64,000 nt of DNA from Tetrapyrgos nigripes. Taxonomy: Eukaryota > Basidiomycota > Agaricomycetes > Agaricales > Campanellaceae. Positions within the stretch are counted from its first letter, which is position 1. Each line of letters starts with the position of its first letter. The notes below the pieces were generated by a model that worked only from the letters and a program-made list of their open reading frames with translations, was not told where the DNA came from and searched no databases. Shown piece by piece: positions 10,839 to 22,700 of the stretch. The stretch covers positions 372,001-436,000 of the forward strand of contig JAACJM010000029.1 in assembly GCA_013368315.1 (NCBI GenBank), read 5' to 3'. Both the position numbers and the translations under genes were made by a program.

Positions 10839-11576
10839 AGAATGCTAATATAACCTGTTGGAAATAGGTCGGTATTAACGCGAAGGTCTTGGGTTCGATC
10901 CCCACGTAGGGCTCCGCACCGTCCAGTAATACTGGTACGCCCGTAAATTTTACGGGCTCAGTACTGGTACGGTATACCCGTACCCGTAATCGTACTGGTT
11001 CATTTCGAAGCCTGTACGGTACTGGATGGGTACGGGTACGGCAGTAATACTGGATACGGGTCTGTACTGGTGCAGCTGAGGAAAATTATAAAGAAGACTT
11101 ACCCTCTAGCGGCTTCGTGCTGATCTTGAGAGCTATACAAGTTAGTAGGAGGACAAAAATCGAGGTTGTGCTCACCAAGATGGCTTTCTGAAAGTTTTCA
11201 CTTGACTTCGCATCTCATTGACATCTGAACAATACTGCATCAAGACCATTTTTCATCAGAATTTGCTCGAAGATGCTCTCCGGGCTTGAATTTTGCAGTA
11301 TGGGAAGCACTTTATTTACGAGAAATTACCCAAACTAAGCAAAACGGTCAAAAAATCGATACAAAACTCGTCACCGAGGCTTGACCGACCCGTATACCGT
11401 AAAACCCGTAATACGGCCATAAAGAAGACGGTTATATATGGGCTGAACCCGTACCATACAACCCCGTATTTCTTGATCAGAAAGTCACATACGGTACGGG
11501 ACCGTATCCGTTGTACGGTACCAGTACAAACCATACAGTACTGGTACGGCGCGGAGCCCTATCCCCACGTTGGCCA
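10839..11576 (+). pseudogene. tRNA-Ile relic interrupted by a hAT-type element
   Basis: GTGCTAAT-like sequence, an intron-like 30-nt insert, then AACGCGAAGGTCTTGGGTTC leading to GATCCCCACG is a tRNA-Ile 3' half with an intact B box. It is cut at 10906 by a 655-bp element and resumes at 11562 as TCCCCACGTTGGCC, restoring the acceptor strand. The 5' half upstream of 10839 is not recognisable. Confidence 0.65.
10907..11561. mobile_element. non-autonomous hAT-like element (655 bp)
   Basis: Terminal inverted repeats TAGGGCTCCGC...GCGGAGCCCTA are flanked by a perfect 8-bp duplication TCCCCACG (10899-10906 and 11562-11569), the classical hAT hallmark. The subterminal regions are dense in inverted GTACTGGTACGG / CCGTACCAGTAC motifs, typical of transposase-binding subterminal repeats. 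There is no transposase gene; the ORFs inside are repeat artefacts. The target is the T arm of a tRNA-Ile copy. Confidence 0.85.
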
Positions 11577-11645
11577 TGCTTAGAGAGAGGTGAAGCCACT
11601 TCTGTCTCTTTCCCCATTTTTATGTCAGATTCTTTTTTCTTAGTA

Positions 11646-12027
11646 CTGTAGAGTTTTGTCCAAGTGTTCACTGGGGATGACGCATGGCACTTTTTTGCTA
11701 CAGTTCACTGAGTTCAGTCTCAAATTTTGGGTGTGACACCTCACAAAATTAGTTCATTTGTGACAGTTCATTCTGAGTTTTGGCACTGATATTATGCTCA
11801 AATTAAGCCAAATAGAGGCCATATTGAAAGGATTCTTTAAACAGACACATTTTCAAGGTAATTGAGTGCGAAGTGCAAAATTTTTAGGGTTTGGAGGCGA
11901 AATTACCTAAAATGGACGCACCTGTCACCCAGTTCAGTGGCAGTTGTGATGTGTGACAAACCATGAAAAATCAACAGTTCAGTCTTCACTGTGATGTGTG
12001 ACTGAACACTTGGATGAAACTCTACAG
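11646..12027. mobile_element. TA-flanked MITE, Tc1/mariner-like (382 bp)
   Basis: The ends are CTGTAGAGTTTTGTCCAAGT and, at the other end, a near-perfect inverted copy (ACTTGGATGAAACTCTACAG), flanked by TA dinucleotides at 11644-11645 and 12028-12029. Subterminal repeats of the gTGTGACTGAAC type occur inside. There is no coding capacity. TIR plus TA target is characteristic of Tc1/mariner-derived MITEs. Confidence 0.75.
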
Positions 12028-12029
12028 TA

Positions 12030-12469
12030 TGACAGCTCGATGTAAATCATCTTAAGGAATAAGCATATATACTCCATAATATCTCGCAGCAAGACATGTA
12101 CAATCAACTGGGATTCCATTTCATCTTTAATTTCTTCCGAGTCACAAGGAATTATACATACCTGGTAGTACCCAGCCTTTGCCTCTTCAGACTTGCTTCA
12201 GACTCAGATTTGCGGCAAATTGCAATTGCAATTTCATTGAACGCTAAGTAAGTAGCTTCAGGCTTCATTATGTTGTGTTTTGTTTCAATGTTAGGTAGAC
12301 GTAAGTACACAGTAGTGTACTTGCCATATGTATTCAATCTTGGACTCCAGGCCTCAACCCTCGAGCTTGTAACTCGTTGCCACAAAAGACATCCTAGTTA
12401 GTAGTAAATAATATATGTACTTACCTTCTTGTTGTTGTCTTGTTGCCTTCTTGAGGATATACTGGGTAC
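12030..12469. other. stretch without a supported gene
   Basis: AT-rich sequence with one short minus ORF (12152-12385) lacking any recognisable motif. Nothing else seen. Confidence 0.4.
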
Positions 12470-13199
12470 CAATTCAGATTTATTCAAAGTCTAAGAAAGT
12501 ACTTCCTTCCCTGATTATCCATTAGCTCCGTACCAACAAGATGCATATGAATACAGAGCATCTAACCCATTCTAACTGTAATTTGAGGAGTGGAGGTCTT
12601 GTACACATAAACTTCAAAGTTGCTGGAGGCCTGAGGGTGGTTTTGTCTTAGTCTAGGCAGACTCACTTGGCCTAGGCTTAGTAGTCGTGACCCAAGGGCT
12701 AAGGTGACAAGGTCTGGCTTTAAGTTTCACTGTCAAGGTTGTCAGTACACTCAATAACAAACCACCCAAGTCACTCAGAAATGAAATCAATTGAGAGAAG
12801 AGAAATAGATAGAGAAGTAGGACTAAGCTGACTAGGCTCTACACTGCATAGTAGTAGTACAGAGTGGAGATGAAGTGAATGAACTAAGGAATCATTTACA
12901 AAAGATCACAAGTATATATAAGAAAGTTTAAGGGACAAGAAAGAGTTAATGAAAATAGAACAATGGCCATATGATGTATCAAAGATGAGAACAATAGATC
13001 AAATATGGATAGATATAGGTACCAAATTATAGAAGAATGATTGACAGTTATTATAGAGTTTGAAAGAAGGTATAGGGCTCGCTGAGTATGAATCTGAGTA
13101 TAAATTAACGAGGAAAAGCAATAGACAAATGATGAAGGAATTCCAGGTTTAATGATGAAGTAAAAGAAGGAGGACAAAGAACTGTAGCAGTTCATGACA
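12470..13199 (-). repeat. probable 3' LTR of the downstream chromovirus
   Basis: Reading the minus strand, the pol/chromodomain frame is followed by a polypurine tract AAAGAGGGGGTAA at about 13212-13200 and then TGTCATGAACTGC, a typical LTR start after a PPT. The internal segment 12530-12720 is also found, diverged, at 8545-8700. The distal LTR boundary is not certain, and no matching 5' LTR is present because that end of the element is missing. Confidence 0.55.
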
Positions 13200-13227
13200 T
13201 TACCCCCTCTTTAAGCTGTGCTTTTAC

Positions 13228-15440
13228 CTAGAGCACATGAGTACTTCTCCAAATGTCATTCATACTAATTCCCATTGAACAAGTTGTCAATCCTACGTGT
13301 ATTAAATTGGGTGGACAATATGCATCAGGGTGTTCATGATGAAACATTTCAATCATCTCCTTCAGGTTTGTCAATCCAGAAGCTGGTTCCCATGAATTTT
13401 CAGAGTCTGAGTAATCCAACCATTTAACCAAGTACTGAACTCCTCAGAGATTTCTAGTTGGTTTCGAGTCCAGAATTGCCTCAACGTTGTACTTGTTATC
13501 CTCTGGTAGTAATTCTGTGGGTTCACCTGGGTAGTTTACTGCATGCGCTTCAGTTTCTGTGTATGGTGATAGTAGTGAAGCATGAAATACTGGATGAATT
13601 TGCCAGGTGTTTGGCAGTTTGAGATGATAGTTAACTTCACCAATTATGTCAGTGATTTTGAAGGGTCCATGACAACAATTTGCCAACTTAGCTTTTGGCC
13701 TTGTTGTTTTCAAAAATTTTCTGTCTAATAACACCTTATCTCCAACTTTGAACTTCAATCCTTCCTTTATATGATCTTTATTTTTCTTTTCATCAACTCT
13801 GCAGTGGCTGTCAAGCTTGCTTTCAATTCTTTATGCAATTCTTCCAAGTTCTGGAGGTGTTCTTTGACTTTTGGTACATGTGAAGAAGGATTAATCAAAG
13901 GAAAGAGTTGAGGAAGGTACTCATGAAGTAATTCAAATGGTGATTTACCAGTAGCTGAATGGACTTGAGTATTGTGACAGAACTTGGCATATGGCAAGTA
14001 TTTGACCCAATTGTCCTGATGATAGTTACAGAAAGTTTGCAAGTATTGCTTGAGTTCTTGATTGAATCTTTCTATTTCACCATCTGTTTGCAGATGATAA
14101 GCTGTACTGAGAGCTGAAGTGATACCTAACTTAGTATATATTCCTCTCATAACCTGCCTCACAAATTGAGGACCTCAATCTGATATCATTTTGTCCCATA
14201 GGCTGTAACGTTGCCATGTATTGTTGAACAGTAAATCAATGTCCTTTCAGCAAGGGGAAATGACAACTATTTTGGTTGATCGATCTACTGTGATGTGGAT
14301 TGCATTAAAACCATCACACTCTGGGAGATCTGTGATGAAATTGGTTGTAATGGTGCCAAAAGGTCATTCTGGTATTTTGTTCAGAATTAGGGGTACATGG
14401 GATGAATGATTTTGTGCCTTGGTTAATTGGCAGGTAGTGCATCCTTCAACATAATTGTGAATGAAAACTGACATACTGGGCCACCAAAATTCTTGGCTAA
14501 CCAATTCATACATCTTAAATCAGCCAGGATGTCCTGTGGTAAGACTATTGTGGTGCATCTTGATGATATCTCTTCGTAGTTGTTGATCATGAGGTACATA
14601 GATCTTCCCTCAGAACAAGACCATTCCATCCTTGTAGTTCCATTCCTGTAGGTTTTTGACTAGTGAATGGGGACCATTGTTCAATATAACTTCAAGAGCA
14701 CTCACAACTTCAGTATCTTTTCGTGGACATTCTTGAATTCGTCTTTTTAGCTCTCCATCTCCTATCGCAATCACTGCTCCTGGCCTCATAGTTCATATCC
14801 TGAAGAACTTTGGATCTAATAACACCCTATCCTTGTTATCATCCTCTACCCCCTCTTTATGATCTGGTTGTCAGGATAATGGATTGTTACGATTAAGAAC
14901 TCCGGGTTTGTGGATCAGAATAAAGTCAAATGGCATAAGAAATAATGCCATTCTTGCTTGTCATCAGCTTAATTCTGAGCTGTTCTTGAATATTCTAAGT
15001 TCTTGTGATCAGTTAAGATTTCAACAGTATGGAGTGCTCCTTCTAGATAATGTCACCATGCTTCTAATCCATGTATGATCACCAGTAACTCTTTGTCATG
15101 GATATCATAATTCTGTTCTGTTTCTGATAGGGATTTCGATAGATATTCCACTGGATGCCATTGATTGTCAGGCCCTTGTTGAGTTAAAATCCCTCCTGCA
15201 GCATAGTCAGAGGAATCAACTTCAACTCTATATGGTTTAGCACTGGTGAAGAAGTGAACACATCTTTGAGTGCCTGAAAGGCTTCTTCTGTTTCAATGGA
15301 CCATTTCCATGACTCATCTTTCTTGGTTAGATCGATTAGAGAAGTCCTTTATGAACTGACAGTAGAAGTTCCCGAACCCAAGGAATGATTGAACATCCTT
15401 GACTGATTGAGGGGTTGGCCATTCAGTGACACCTTTCACT
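13228..15440 (-). pseudogene. chromovirus B: RT end, RNase H, integrase, chromodomain
   Basis: The minus-strand pieces in order are: the RT thumb [20 protein letters not shown]; RNase H with VEVDSSDYAAGGILTQQG, EYLSKSLSETEQNYDIHDKE and LTDHKNLEY; the integrase HHCC finger (KMHHNSLTTGHPG ... CTTCQLTK); the catalytic core with TDLPE, then a D followed by stop (MISD*GPQF), and LQTDGEIERFNQELKQYLQ; the GPY/F-type segment FKVGDKVLLDRKFL...IHPVFHASLL; and a chromodomain split by a stop (YNVEAILDSK, then YLVKWLDYSDSENSWEPASG). The chromodomain targets insertion to chromatin in this clade. Several stops (for example around 13443, 14163 and 14580) make it inactive. Confidence 0.85.
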
Positions 15441-16550
15441 TTAACTGGACCACCGTACTTGTCGTCGAGTAAGGATTTTGGTGGTTGAAAAATATTCCAA
15501 ATTCTTGTGATCTGTGACGACGTCAATAGGGGATCTGGAGCCTTCCAGGTAATGCTGCCAAATATGGAATGCTTCAAAGATTGCAACATCATAATTAAGT
15601 TCGGCAGCATGGAGGGTGCGGGAATGAAATGCGATGGGATGGATTTCACTGGAATCGTACTGGAGGGACAGGATGGCTGCGATAGCATAGTTGGAAGTGT
15701 CGGCTTTGACGATAATCTGCTGATTTGGTACCCAATGACCAAGGACCGGAGTGGAAGTGAAAGTGTGCTTAAGGTATTCAAAGGATTGTTGGCATGCTGT
15801 AGTCCATTTCCACTGGATAGCCTTTCGGGTGAGACGGGTGAGGGGTACAACAATGTTGGAATAATTATAAATGAACCGCCTGTAAAAATTACAGAATCTG
15901 AGGAAAGACTGTATATCCCGGACTTTCCGAGGAACAGGCCAGTCCAGAATAGTGCAGATTTTAGTGGTATCCATTGTAAGACCCTTGGGAGAGAGAGTGT
16001 AGCCTAGGTACTCCATGGTATCAACAGAAAAGATGAAGAGTCTGTGCTTGTGGAGCTGACAGAACACTTCTCGGACATGCTTCCAGTGATCCTCTTTGTT
16101 TTCTGAGTAAATCAGGACGTCGTCGAGATAAATGATGACAGTAACATCGAGGAGATCTTTGAATATATCATTGATAAAGCACTGGAAAGCAGTGGGAGCA
16201 TTGCTGAGACTGAAAGGCATGACTTTCCATTCAAAGGAACCGTAGCGTGTCTGGAAAGCAGTTTTCCATTCATCTCCTCAGCGATGTGGACCAAGTGGTA
16301 AGCGTGACATAAATCCAACTTGGTATAGATTTTCGCATGCCTAGGAGTGTCTAAAAGTTCAGAAATCAGTGGAAGCAGATACCTATCCTTCTTCGTAATG
16401 GCATTGAGGCCACGGAAGTCAACGCAGAGCCAGAGCTCTCTGTTTTTCTTTTTCACAAAGAGGACCGGAGCCGTGAGGGAAGAGAAAGAGGGTTTGATAA
16501 AACCCATGGCTAGATGTTTGTCAATGAATTTTCATAATTCCCCTAGTTCC
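15441..16550 (-). pseudogene. chromovirus A: reverse transcriptase and RNase H
   Basis: The block 16507-16112 reads FIKPSFSSLTAPVLFVKKKN and LWLCVDFRGLNAITKKDRYL (RT domains 1-2). The frame then shifts to MPFSLSNAPTAFQCFINDIF ... VTVIIYLDDVLIYS, which contains the YLDD active site, followed by the thumb/connection [13 protein letters not shown] and an RNase H with [18 protein letters not shown] and DHKNLEYF. The frame ends at about 15441, exactly where chromovirus B sequence begins. At least one frameshift near 16220 separates the two RT blocks, so it is inactive. Confidence 0.85.
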
Positions 16551-17402
16551 CGATCGGATACCAGATAAATCCAGGCAACTGGTGGTGGTGCACCATCGAC
16601 CAATTCGATTTTGAGATTGTAGGGACAATGCGGAGCCAGTTCATCTGAGAGTCCTTTGTCAAAAATGTTGGAAAAGTCAGCTAGATATTCGGGAGCCTTT
16701 GGATCAGGCTTGGATTCTGAATTTGATGTGGATGTGGCCTGGGCCTGTACTTCTGGTTCTGGATTGAGTTGGAGAACCATTGGATCCAGCTGATCTTGTT
16801 TACAGCAGCGATGGAAAGCTGCTGCTCCAATGATAGTGATATGGGTGTCATCCACAGAAGACGCCATTTGCGTGATGGAAGGATAGGAATAAAATGGGTT
16901 CGTTCGGCCAGGAAGGTTTCTTGGAGCAAGTGGGTGGCTTTGAAGCCAGAAGTGGTGTGGAAACCATAGGACCTGGGTCAGCGACAAGTGGCGACATGCA
17001 GAGTCCAGAGCTCGGGGAGACAGCAACCAGTTCAGGCCCACAGAATGCGATGTTTCCTTTTGCCCAGTCAACCAACGGGTTGTAGTGGGAAAGAAAACTA
17101 TATCCTAGGACGCCCTTACAAGTTGAGTCAAGATTAGTGACATAAAAATCAAGGGAAACTCGCTCCCCTGTCAGAAAGTACATGGAAACAGAGCATACTT
17201 TATTAATTGTACATGGGACAGAACCATCAAGCAAACGCAAACAAACAGGAGAAATGGGAACGGTAGGTAGGGAATGTTCAGAAACATATAGGGAATCGAT
17301 AAAACAATCTGATGAGCCAGAGTCCAAAAGCGATGGAAAAGATAGGAAAGTGTTCAGATTGTTAGTATGGCATATTTTCAACTGAAGTGTAAGGGATTTC
17401 AT
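16551..17402 (-). pseudogene. chromovirus A: aspartic protease region
   Basis: LLDSGSSDCFIDSLYV carries the retroviral-type DSGS protease motif, followed by GVLGYSFLSHYNPLVDW, the second conserved loop of Ty3/Gypsy proteases. A linker rich in Pro/Ser leads toward the RT, with a frame change between about 16930 and 16848. Next in order are DFSNIFDKGLSDELAPHCPY and VAWIYLVSDRELGEL, the usual sequence just before RT domain 1. Confidence 0.8.
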
Positions 17403-17539
17403 GGAAAGAGCAGTGGTGTTGAGAGTGACCTCTTGTATGGCATGATCCCAGTCAACGCAACTCCGATCTCGTGCCGAGGTATCAGAGCTGTGGACTATTT
17501 TGGGGACTGCTCGGAAGCAGTGCTACCCGTGTTGTTAGA

Positions 17540-18880
17540 GGTGGAAGCTGCTTGGCCGCAAGCTTTGTTAGCCACCTTGCATTTGTTGCAGTCATCCATG
17601 GCATGCTTTCCACCACAGAACATGCATAAATTCTTCTGTTTGCAGTGGTCCTTCTCAGCCTGAGAGTTTCCTGTCCTTCCCGAGCTTGTTAGCCCAGGGT
17701 TTCAGGTTCTGACAACGATTGGGGGTTAGAGTTGGAATTGGAATTGGACTTTCCAGAGGAGCCTGAAGGTTTTCCAGATCCACCATTTCCCCCTGAACCC
17801 TTTCTGTCACTGTTACCCTTGCCCCAGTTCCCACTTCTCGCTTCTTTTCGGCTTGACGATGCCAGTAACGGGAATCGATGTGGAGGACTTGGGCTTTAAG
17901 GCAGAAGAGTCGTTCTTCCTCAGAGACGAGGGAAAGAGCATCTTTGATGTGGAGAGCTAAACCCTTCTTGAAAAAGTGTCGGAGGGAATGCTCGTCCCAT
18001 GCAACCTGTGATGCAAGTTGCTGGAAGCAGACACAATACTTTGTGGTCCAATCAGAATCCTTCATATGAAGGTTTCCAGTCGGTCCTCAGCATCTCCAAC
18101 CTCATTGTAAACCCCAAAATTATCCTTCAACTCCTCAATGAAAATAGTGAAGTCTAGAGTCCAAGGAGCGGGATCCTCAGGATCCGGGTTGAGGATATCT
18201 GGCGGTACCGGAAAGTGTGAAGCTGATTTTAGCGGCATCAGTGGAATACGTGTGGGGACGATTCTGGAGGTTGATTTGCACTTGGATGAGGAAAGGATGG
18301 AGCTTCTTTGGATTGGATCCGTCAAAGGTATCAGGCTTCTTGACGTTGGCTTTCTCGCTTGATCCGGGTGCGAGCCTTCCGAGAACATCGTTGAAGCTCT
18401 GGAGCGCAGTAATAAGTTGTGCTCGCTCCTCATCGGAATCAGAATCATTGTCATTGCCATCACCACCACCATTGGGATCATTCGGATCTCCACCACCCCC
18501 ACCTCCTCCACCATCTCCACTACCATCATCATCATCCCAACCTTTTCCATGCTGGCTAGGTCCAGCATGGAAGTCATCATCGGGATCCTGGGGCAGGATG
18601 AACCCTGATTGATTTGGGTATTGGTATGAGTGTGGGTCTGGGTTTGCATCATTGTAGTTGAGTCAGCTGGAATGTCAGGATCCCAGTTGTCTAGGAAATC
18701 CTGGAAAGGACTGGAATGGGGTTTGCTAGGACTCAGATGAGCAAAGATGCTACCAGAGCGCCTGTGCTGACGAATTTGGACATTTCAGAAGATTGTGGAG
18801 AAGTATGGTTTTTTGAATGGAGATTCCAGAACAGATAGTTTGGATTTGGGAGAGGGTGTGCGTTGAGACCTTTGAGACAT
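17540..18880 (-). pseudogene. chromovirus A: Gag with zinc knuckle
   Basis: An ATG at 18880 opens MSQRSQRTPSPKSKLSVLES and then hits a stop. Typical Gag sequence follows in alternating frames: KPDTFDGSNPKKLHPFLIQV, LDFTIFIEELKDNFGVYNEV and DWTTKYCVCFQQLASQVAWD. The C-terminal CCHC knuckle is CMFCGGKHAMDDC near 17590-17630. At least three frame breaks are visible. It forms the capsid in intact elements; here it is a relic. Confidence 0.8.
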
Positions 18881-19700
18881 AGTAGACAACTTGGAGATGA
18901 AAGTCTAAAATACTGTTAAGTCTGGGCAGACCTTAGCGCTAGGAAACACTTCGGACCTGGGTGGAGGTCTATAGGAAATATGAGAACAATGATGAATCCG
19001 GATAGAACCAGAATGAACTGATGACTGATACTTCAAGCAAATGAGCAGTGGAGCTGATTCAGTTATTATAGAAAGAGCACCCTAGGACAGATGTTGGAAC
19101 TTTTTGTTTTATGTTATAACAGAATAGTCATAATAGGGGTATTATTACCAGCCTGGGAAATTTACCTTAATTATAACTGTCCCCCAGGCACCTTGTCAAC
19201 GTCAATGACAGTGCATCTCCTCCTCCTGAGGCTTTGATTTCTACTCTGGAGTCCTGGATAATACCTGTACTTTCACTCTGAGTGCAACTCACCTTTCAGA
19301 ACACAACCATTCCATTTTTTAAAAATGTTATAATCATTTTTTTCATCTTAATAATCAGCTCATAGTGGCGCTTTGGCATCATGGCCATTATAATAGGTTA
19401 TTCCATATCATGTTGTAATTTTAAAAGATCCAACAGATGAGAAATGTAATTAGAAGTACATGTTTTTATCCTGCTGGTTATTATATATTTCTGAGAGAGA
19501 AGGAACTAGAATCATAAAGAAGTACAACCTTGGTGTTGAACCAAAGGTAAGTAAAGATGAGTGAATACTCAGAGATTGCAGGCAGAATGAAGTGAGTGTT
19601 GTACACTATGACAACCTACAAATATATAAGGCCTCTATTCTTATTGAAGACCATGGTGTGACTGCAGAATACAGCACTAACACTGGAGAGTATAAGACAA
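18881..19700. other. stretch without a supported gene; possible chromovirus leader or LTR
   Basis: The sequence directly upstream of the Gag start should contain the primer-binding site and 5' LTR, but I could not match it to the LTR at 12.5-13.2 kb, consistent with two different elements being fused. It also contains the 3' flank of NLR-2. No ORF of interest. Confidence 0.4.
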
Positions 19701-22700
19701 TCATACACAGGAAGGGGAATAAAGATTAGTCCATCCTCTGCCAAGATAATTCCATTTGAATGATAGCTGTGTAGGATGATGTTTGGATATGATCAATTTT
19801 GTGTATGGAGTGTAGACAGCATTTCGCAGGTGAGTGGGAAGCCATATTAAATGATAGGATGTGCCTGTTAGCATGAACCAGCCAGAGGAATCAAGACGCC
19901 ACAATGGATTTGAAGAGATCAACAGATTATCAGAGGCATGAATAGACATGTTATTCCCCTTTGGCAAAAGCTCAACAGAATGAACCAAATCTGAATGCCC
20001 TGTGAGCTCTCCACTTGCTGCATCCCACACATGCACAGATGAGTGTTCCCCCCCAGACACAATCTGATCCCCCTTTGGTGAAAATGCAACAGACTGAACT
20101 GAACCTAAGTACCCTGTGAGCTCCTTGAGCTGCTCTCCACTTGCTGCATCCCACACATACACAGATGAGTCATCTCCCCCAGACACAATCTGATCCCCCT
20201 TTGGTGAAAATGCAACAGACCAAACCCAACCTGAGTGCCCTGTGAGCTCCTTGAGCTGCTCTCCACTTGCTGCATCCCACACACACACAGACTTGTCTCG
20301 TCCCCCAGACACAATCTGATCCCCCTTTGGTGAAAATGCAACAGACCGAACCCAATCTGAGTGTCCTGTGAGCTTCTTGAGTTGCTCTCCACTTGCTGCA
20401 TCCCACACACGCACAGAAGAGTCTTCCCCCCCAGACACAATCTGATCCCCCTTTGGTGAAAATGCAACAGACAAAACTGAATCTGAGTGCCCTGTGAGCC
20501 TCTTAAGCTGCTCTCCACTTGCTGCATCCCACACATGCACAGAAGAGTCTTCCCCCCCAGACACAATCTGATCCCCCTTTGGTGAAAATGCAACAGACCA
20601 GACCCGACTTGAGTGCCCTGTGAGCTTCTTGAGCAGCTCTCCACTTGCTGCATCCCACACATGCACAAACTTGTCTTGTCCCCCAGACACAATCTGATCC
20701 CCCTTTGGTGAAAATGCAACAGAAAAAACCTGACCTGAGTGCCCTGTGAGCTCCTTGAGCAGCTCTCCACTTGCTGCATCCCACACACACACAGAAGAGT
20801 CTTCCCCTCCAGACACAATCTGATCCCCCTTTGGTGAAAATGCAACAGACCAAACCGGACTTGAGTGCCCTGTGACCTTCTTGAGCTGCTCTCCACTTGC
20901 TGGATCCCACACATGCACAAATTTGTCTTCTCCCCCAGACACAATCTGATCCCCCTTTGGTGAAAATGCAACAGACTGAACCCGGCCTGAGTGCCCTGTG
21001 AGCTCCTTGAGTTGCTCTCCACTTGCTGCATCCCACACACGCACAGACTTGTCTCGTCCCCCAGACACAATCTGATCCCCTTTTGGTGAAAGCGCAACAG
21101 AAAAAACCCAACCTGAGTGCCCTGTGAGTTTCTTGAGCTGCTGTCCACTTGCTGTATCCCACACACGCACAGACTTGTCATCTCCCCCAGACACAATCTG
21201 ATCCCCTGTTGGTGAAAATGCAACAGACTGAACCCAATCTGAGTGCCCTGTGAGCTCTTTGAGCTGCTGTCCACTTGCTGCATCCCACACACGCACAGAC
21301 TTGTCTTCTCCCCCAGACACAATCTGATCCCCCTTTGGTGAAAATGCAACAGAAAAAACCCAACCTGAGTGCCCTGTGAGCTCCTTGAGCTGCTCTCCAC
21401 TTGCTGCATCCCACACATGCACAGATGAGTCTTCCCCCCCAGACACAATCTGATTCCCCTTTGGTGAAAATGCAACAGACCAAACCAGATGTGAGTGCCC
21501 TGTGAGCTCCTTGAGCTGCTGTCCACTTGCTGCATCCCACACACGCACAGACTTGTCATCCCCCCCAGACACAATCTTATCCCCCTTTGGTGAAAATGCA
21601 ACAGACCTAACCCAATCTGAGTGCCCTGTTAGCTCCTTGAGCTGCTCTCCACTTGCTGCATCCCACACACACACAAACCCCTTCCCCCCAGACACAATCT
21701 GATCCCCATTTGGTGATATTGCCACACAGATGACTTTGGATTTTGTTACAATGTGCATGAGGATAGCTGAAGAGTGTGTTGCTGACACTTCTGGGATATT
21801 GGGAAATCGGGGTTTCCAGTGCCTTGATACATGTGACTGTGGATCCCAGGTACTAAGAGCTGACACATAAAGGTGAGGAGTGGACTTGCACATCTCACTG
21901 CTTGTGAAAGACCTGCAGAAGCTAACAGCATCTTTCCAAGTATGAATGGAAGGCTCAACATGCTATGAAAAAAGTTAGATCAGTTCACGTCAATGACATT
22001 AGCACACACCTTGTCTATCCAATTCTGTGCCAACTGCAGAGCACGCATTGCATCAATCCTGGCATTCAGAAGATTGACTGCCTCCAACCAGAACAGCAGG
22101 AGATTATTGACAAAGGATTGGGGTATGTTCTTCAGTGTATCACTTGGCATTGACTGCTCAAGATGGGTAGTCCAATAGATGACTGCATATCGGAGTGTCA
22201 GATCAATCCTGTCTGCCACACAGTTTTCTAGATCTGGTATATCCTTGTCCATGATGAATGATGATTCCAGTCCACAGATGTTGAAGTGGAGCTGCTCCTT
22301 CATAATGTCATAGCAGTGTTGGACCAGGGATGTGTGGACTAGACTAACATCACATCTGGGATCAGAGCATGCTGTTGATGCAAGTGAGTCCTTTGGGCAA
22401 AGGATAAAGTCTGCAAAGGAGGCATGGTAGGTATGAATGGTCCCATCTTGTGCTTGGTACATGACAGCATGCAACTGGTCAACAACAAATGACACTGCTT
22501 CTTCATCAGCTTTGATGAGTGCAGAGACCACTTGGATAGAAATGGGGCATTCTGCACCAAGAATCATATGCAGAATATTTAGATAGTGTTGTTCAATATC
22601 ATTGTCACTGTGGTAGAGGGCATCTTGAGTAATCCCAGTGTAAAGTTTCTCAAGCTGACTGTTAGACTGGGGCAGGCCTGATGCATTGAGAAGCTTTTGA

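Larger units (their letters stand above)
13200..18880 (-). mobile_element. chimeric, decayed Ty3/Gypsy chromovirus pair
   Basis: Minus-strand order is Gag (18880-17540), protease (about 17402-16848), reverse transcriptase and RNase H (16507-15441), then abruptly a second, different chromovirus starting at the RT thumb ([20 protein letters not shown]) and running through RNase H, integrase and chromodomain (15440-13228). RT-thumb/connection and RNase H sequences are therefore present twice. Both parts carry stops and frameshifts. The arrangement suggests template switching or a deletion between two nested elements. Confidence 0.8.

Noticed and set aside
15507..16007. 166-codon plus ORF over the chromovirus
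   Set aside because: Antisense to clear reverse transcriptase/RNase H coding sequence.
20105..21601. 498-codon minus ORF in a second frame of the WD40 array (…FHQRGIRLCLGG…)
   Set aside because: Shadow frame kept open by the near-identical 126-bp units; the in-frame WD40 protein explains the sequence.
19985..21715. CRISPR-like direct repeats
   Set aside because: The repeats are contiguous, code for WD40 blades and have no spacers; CRISPR does not occur in fungi.
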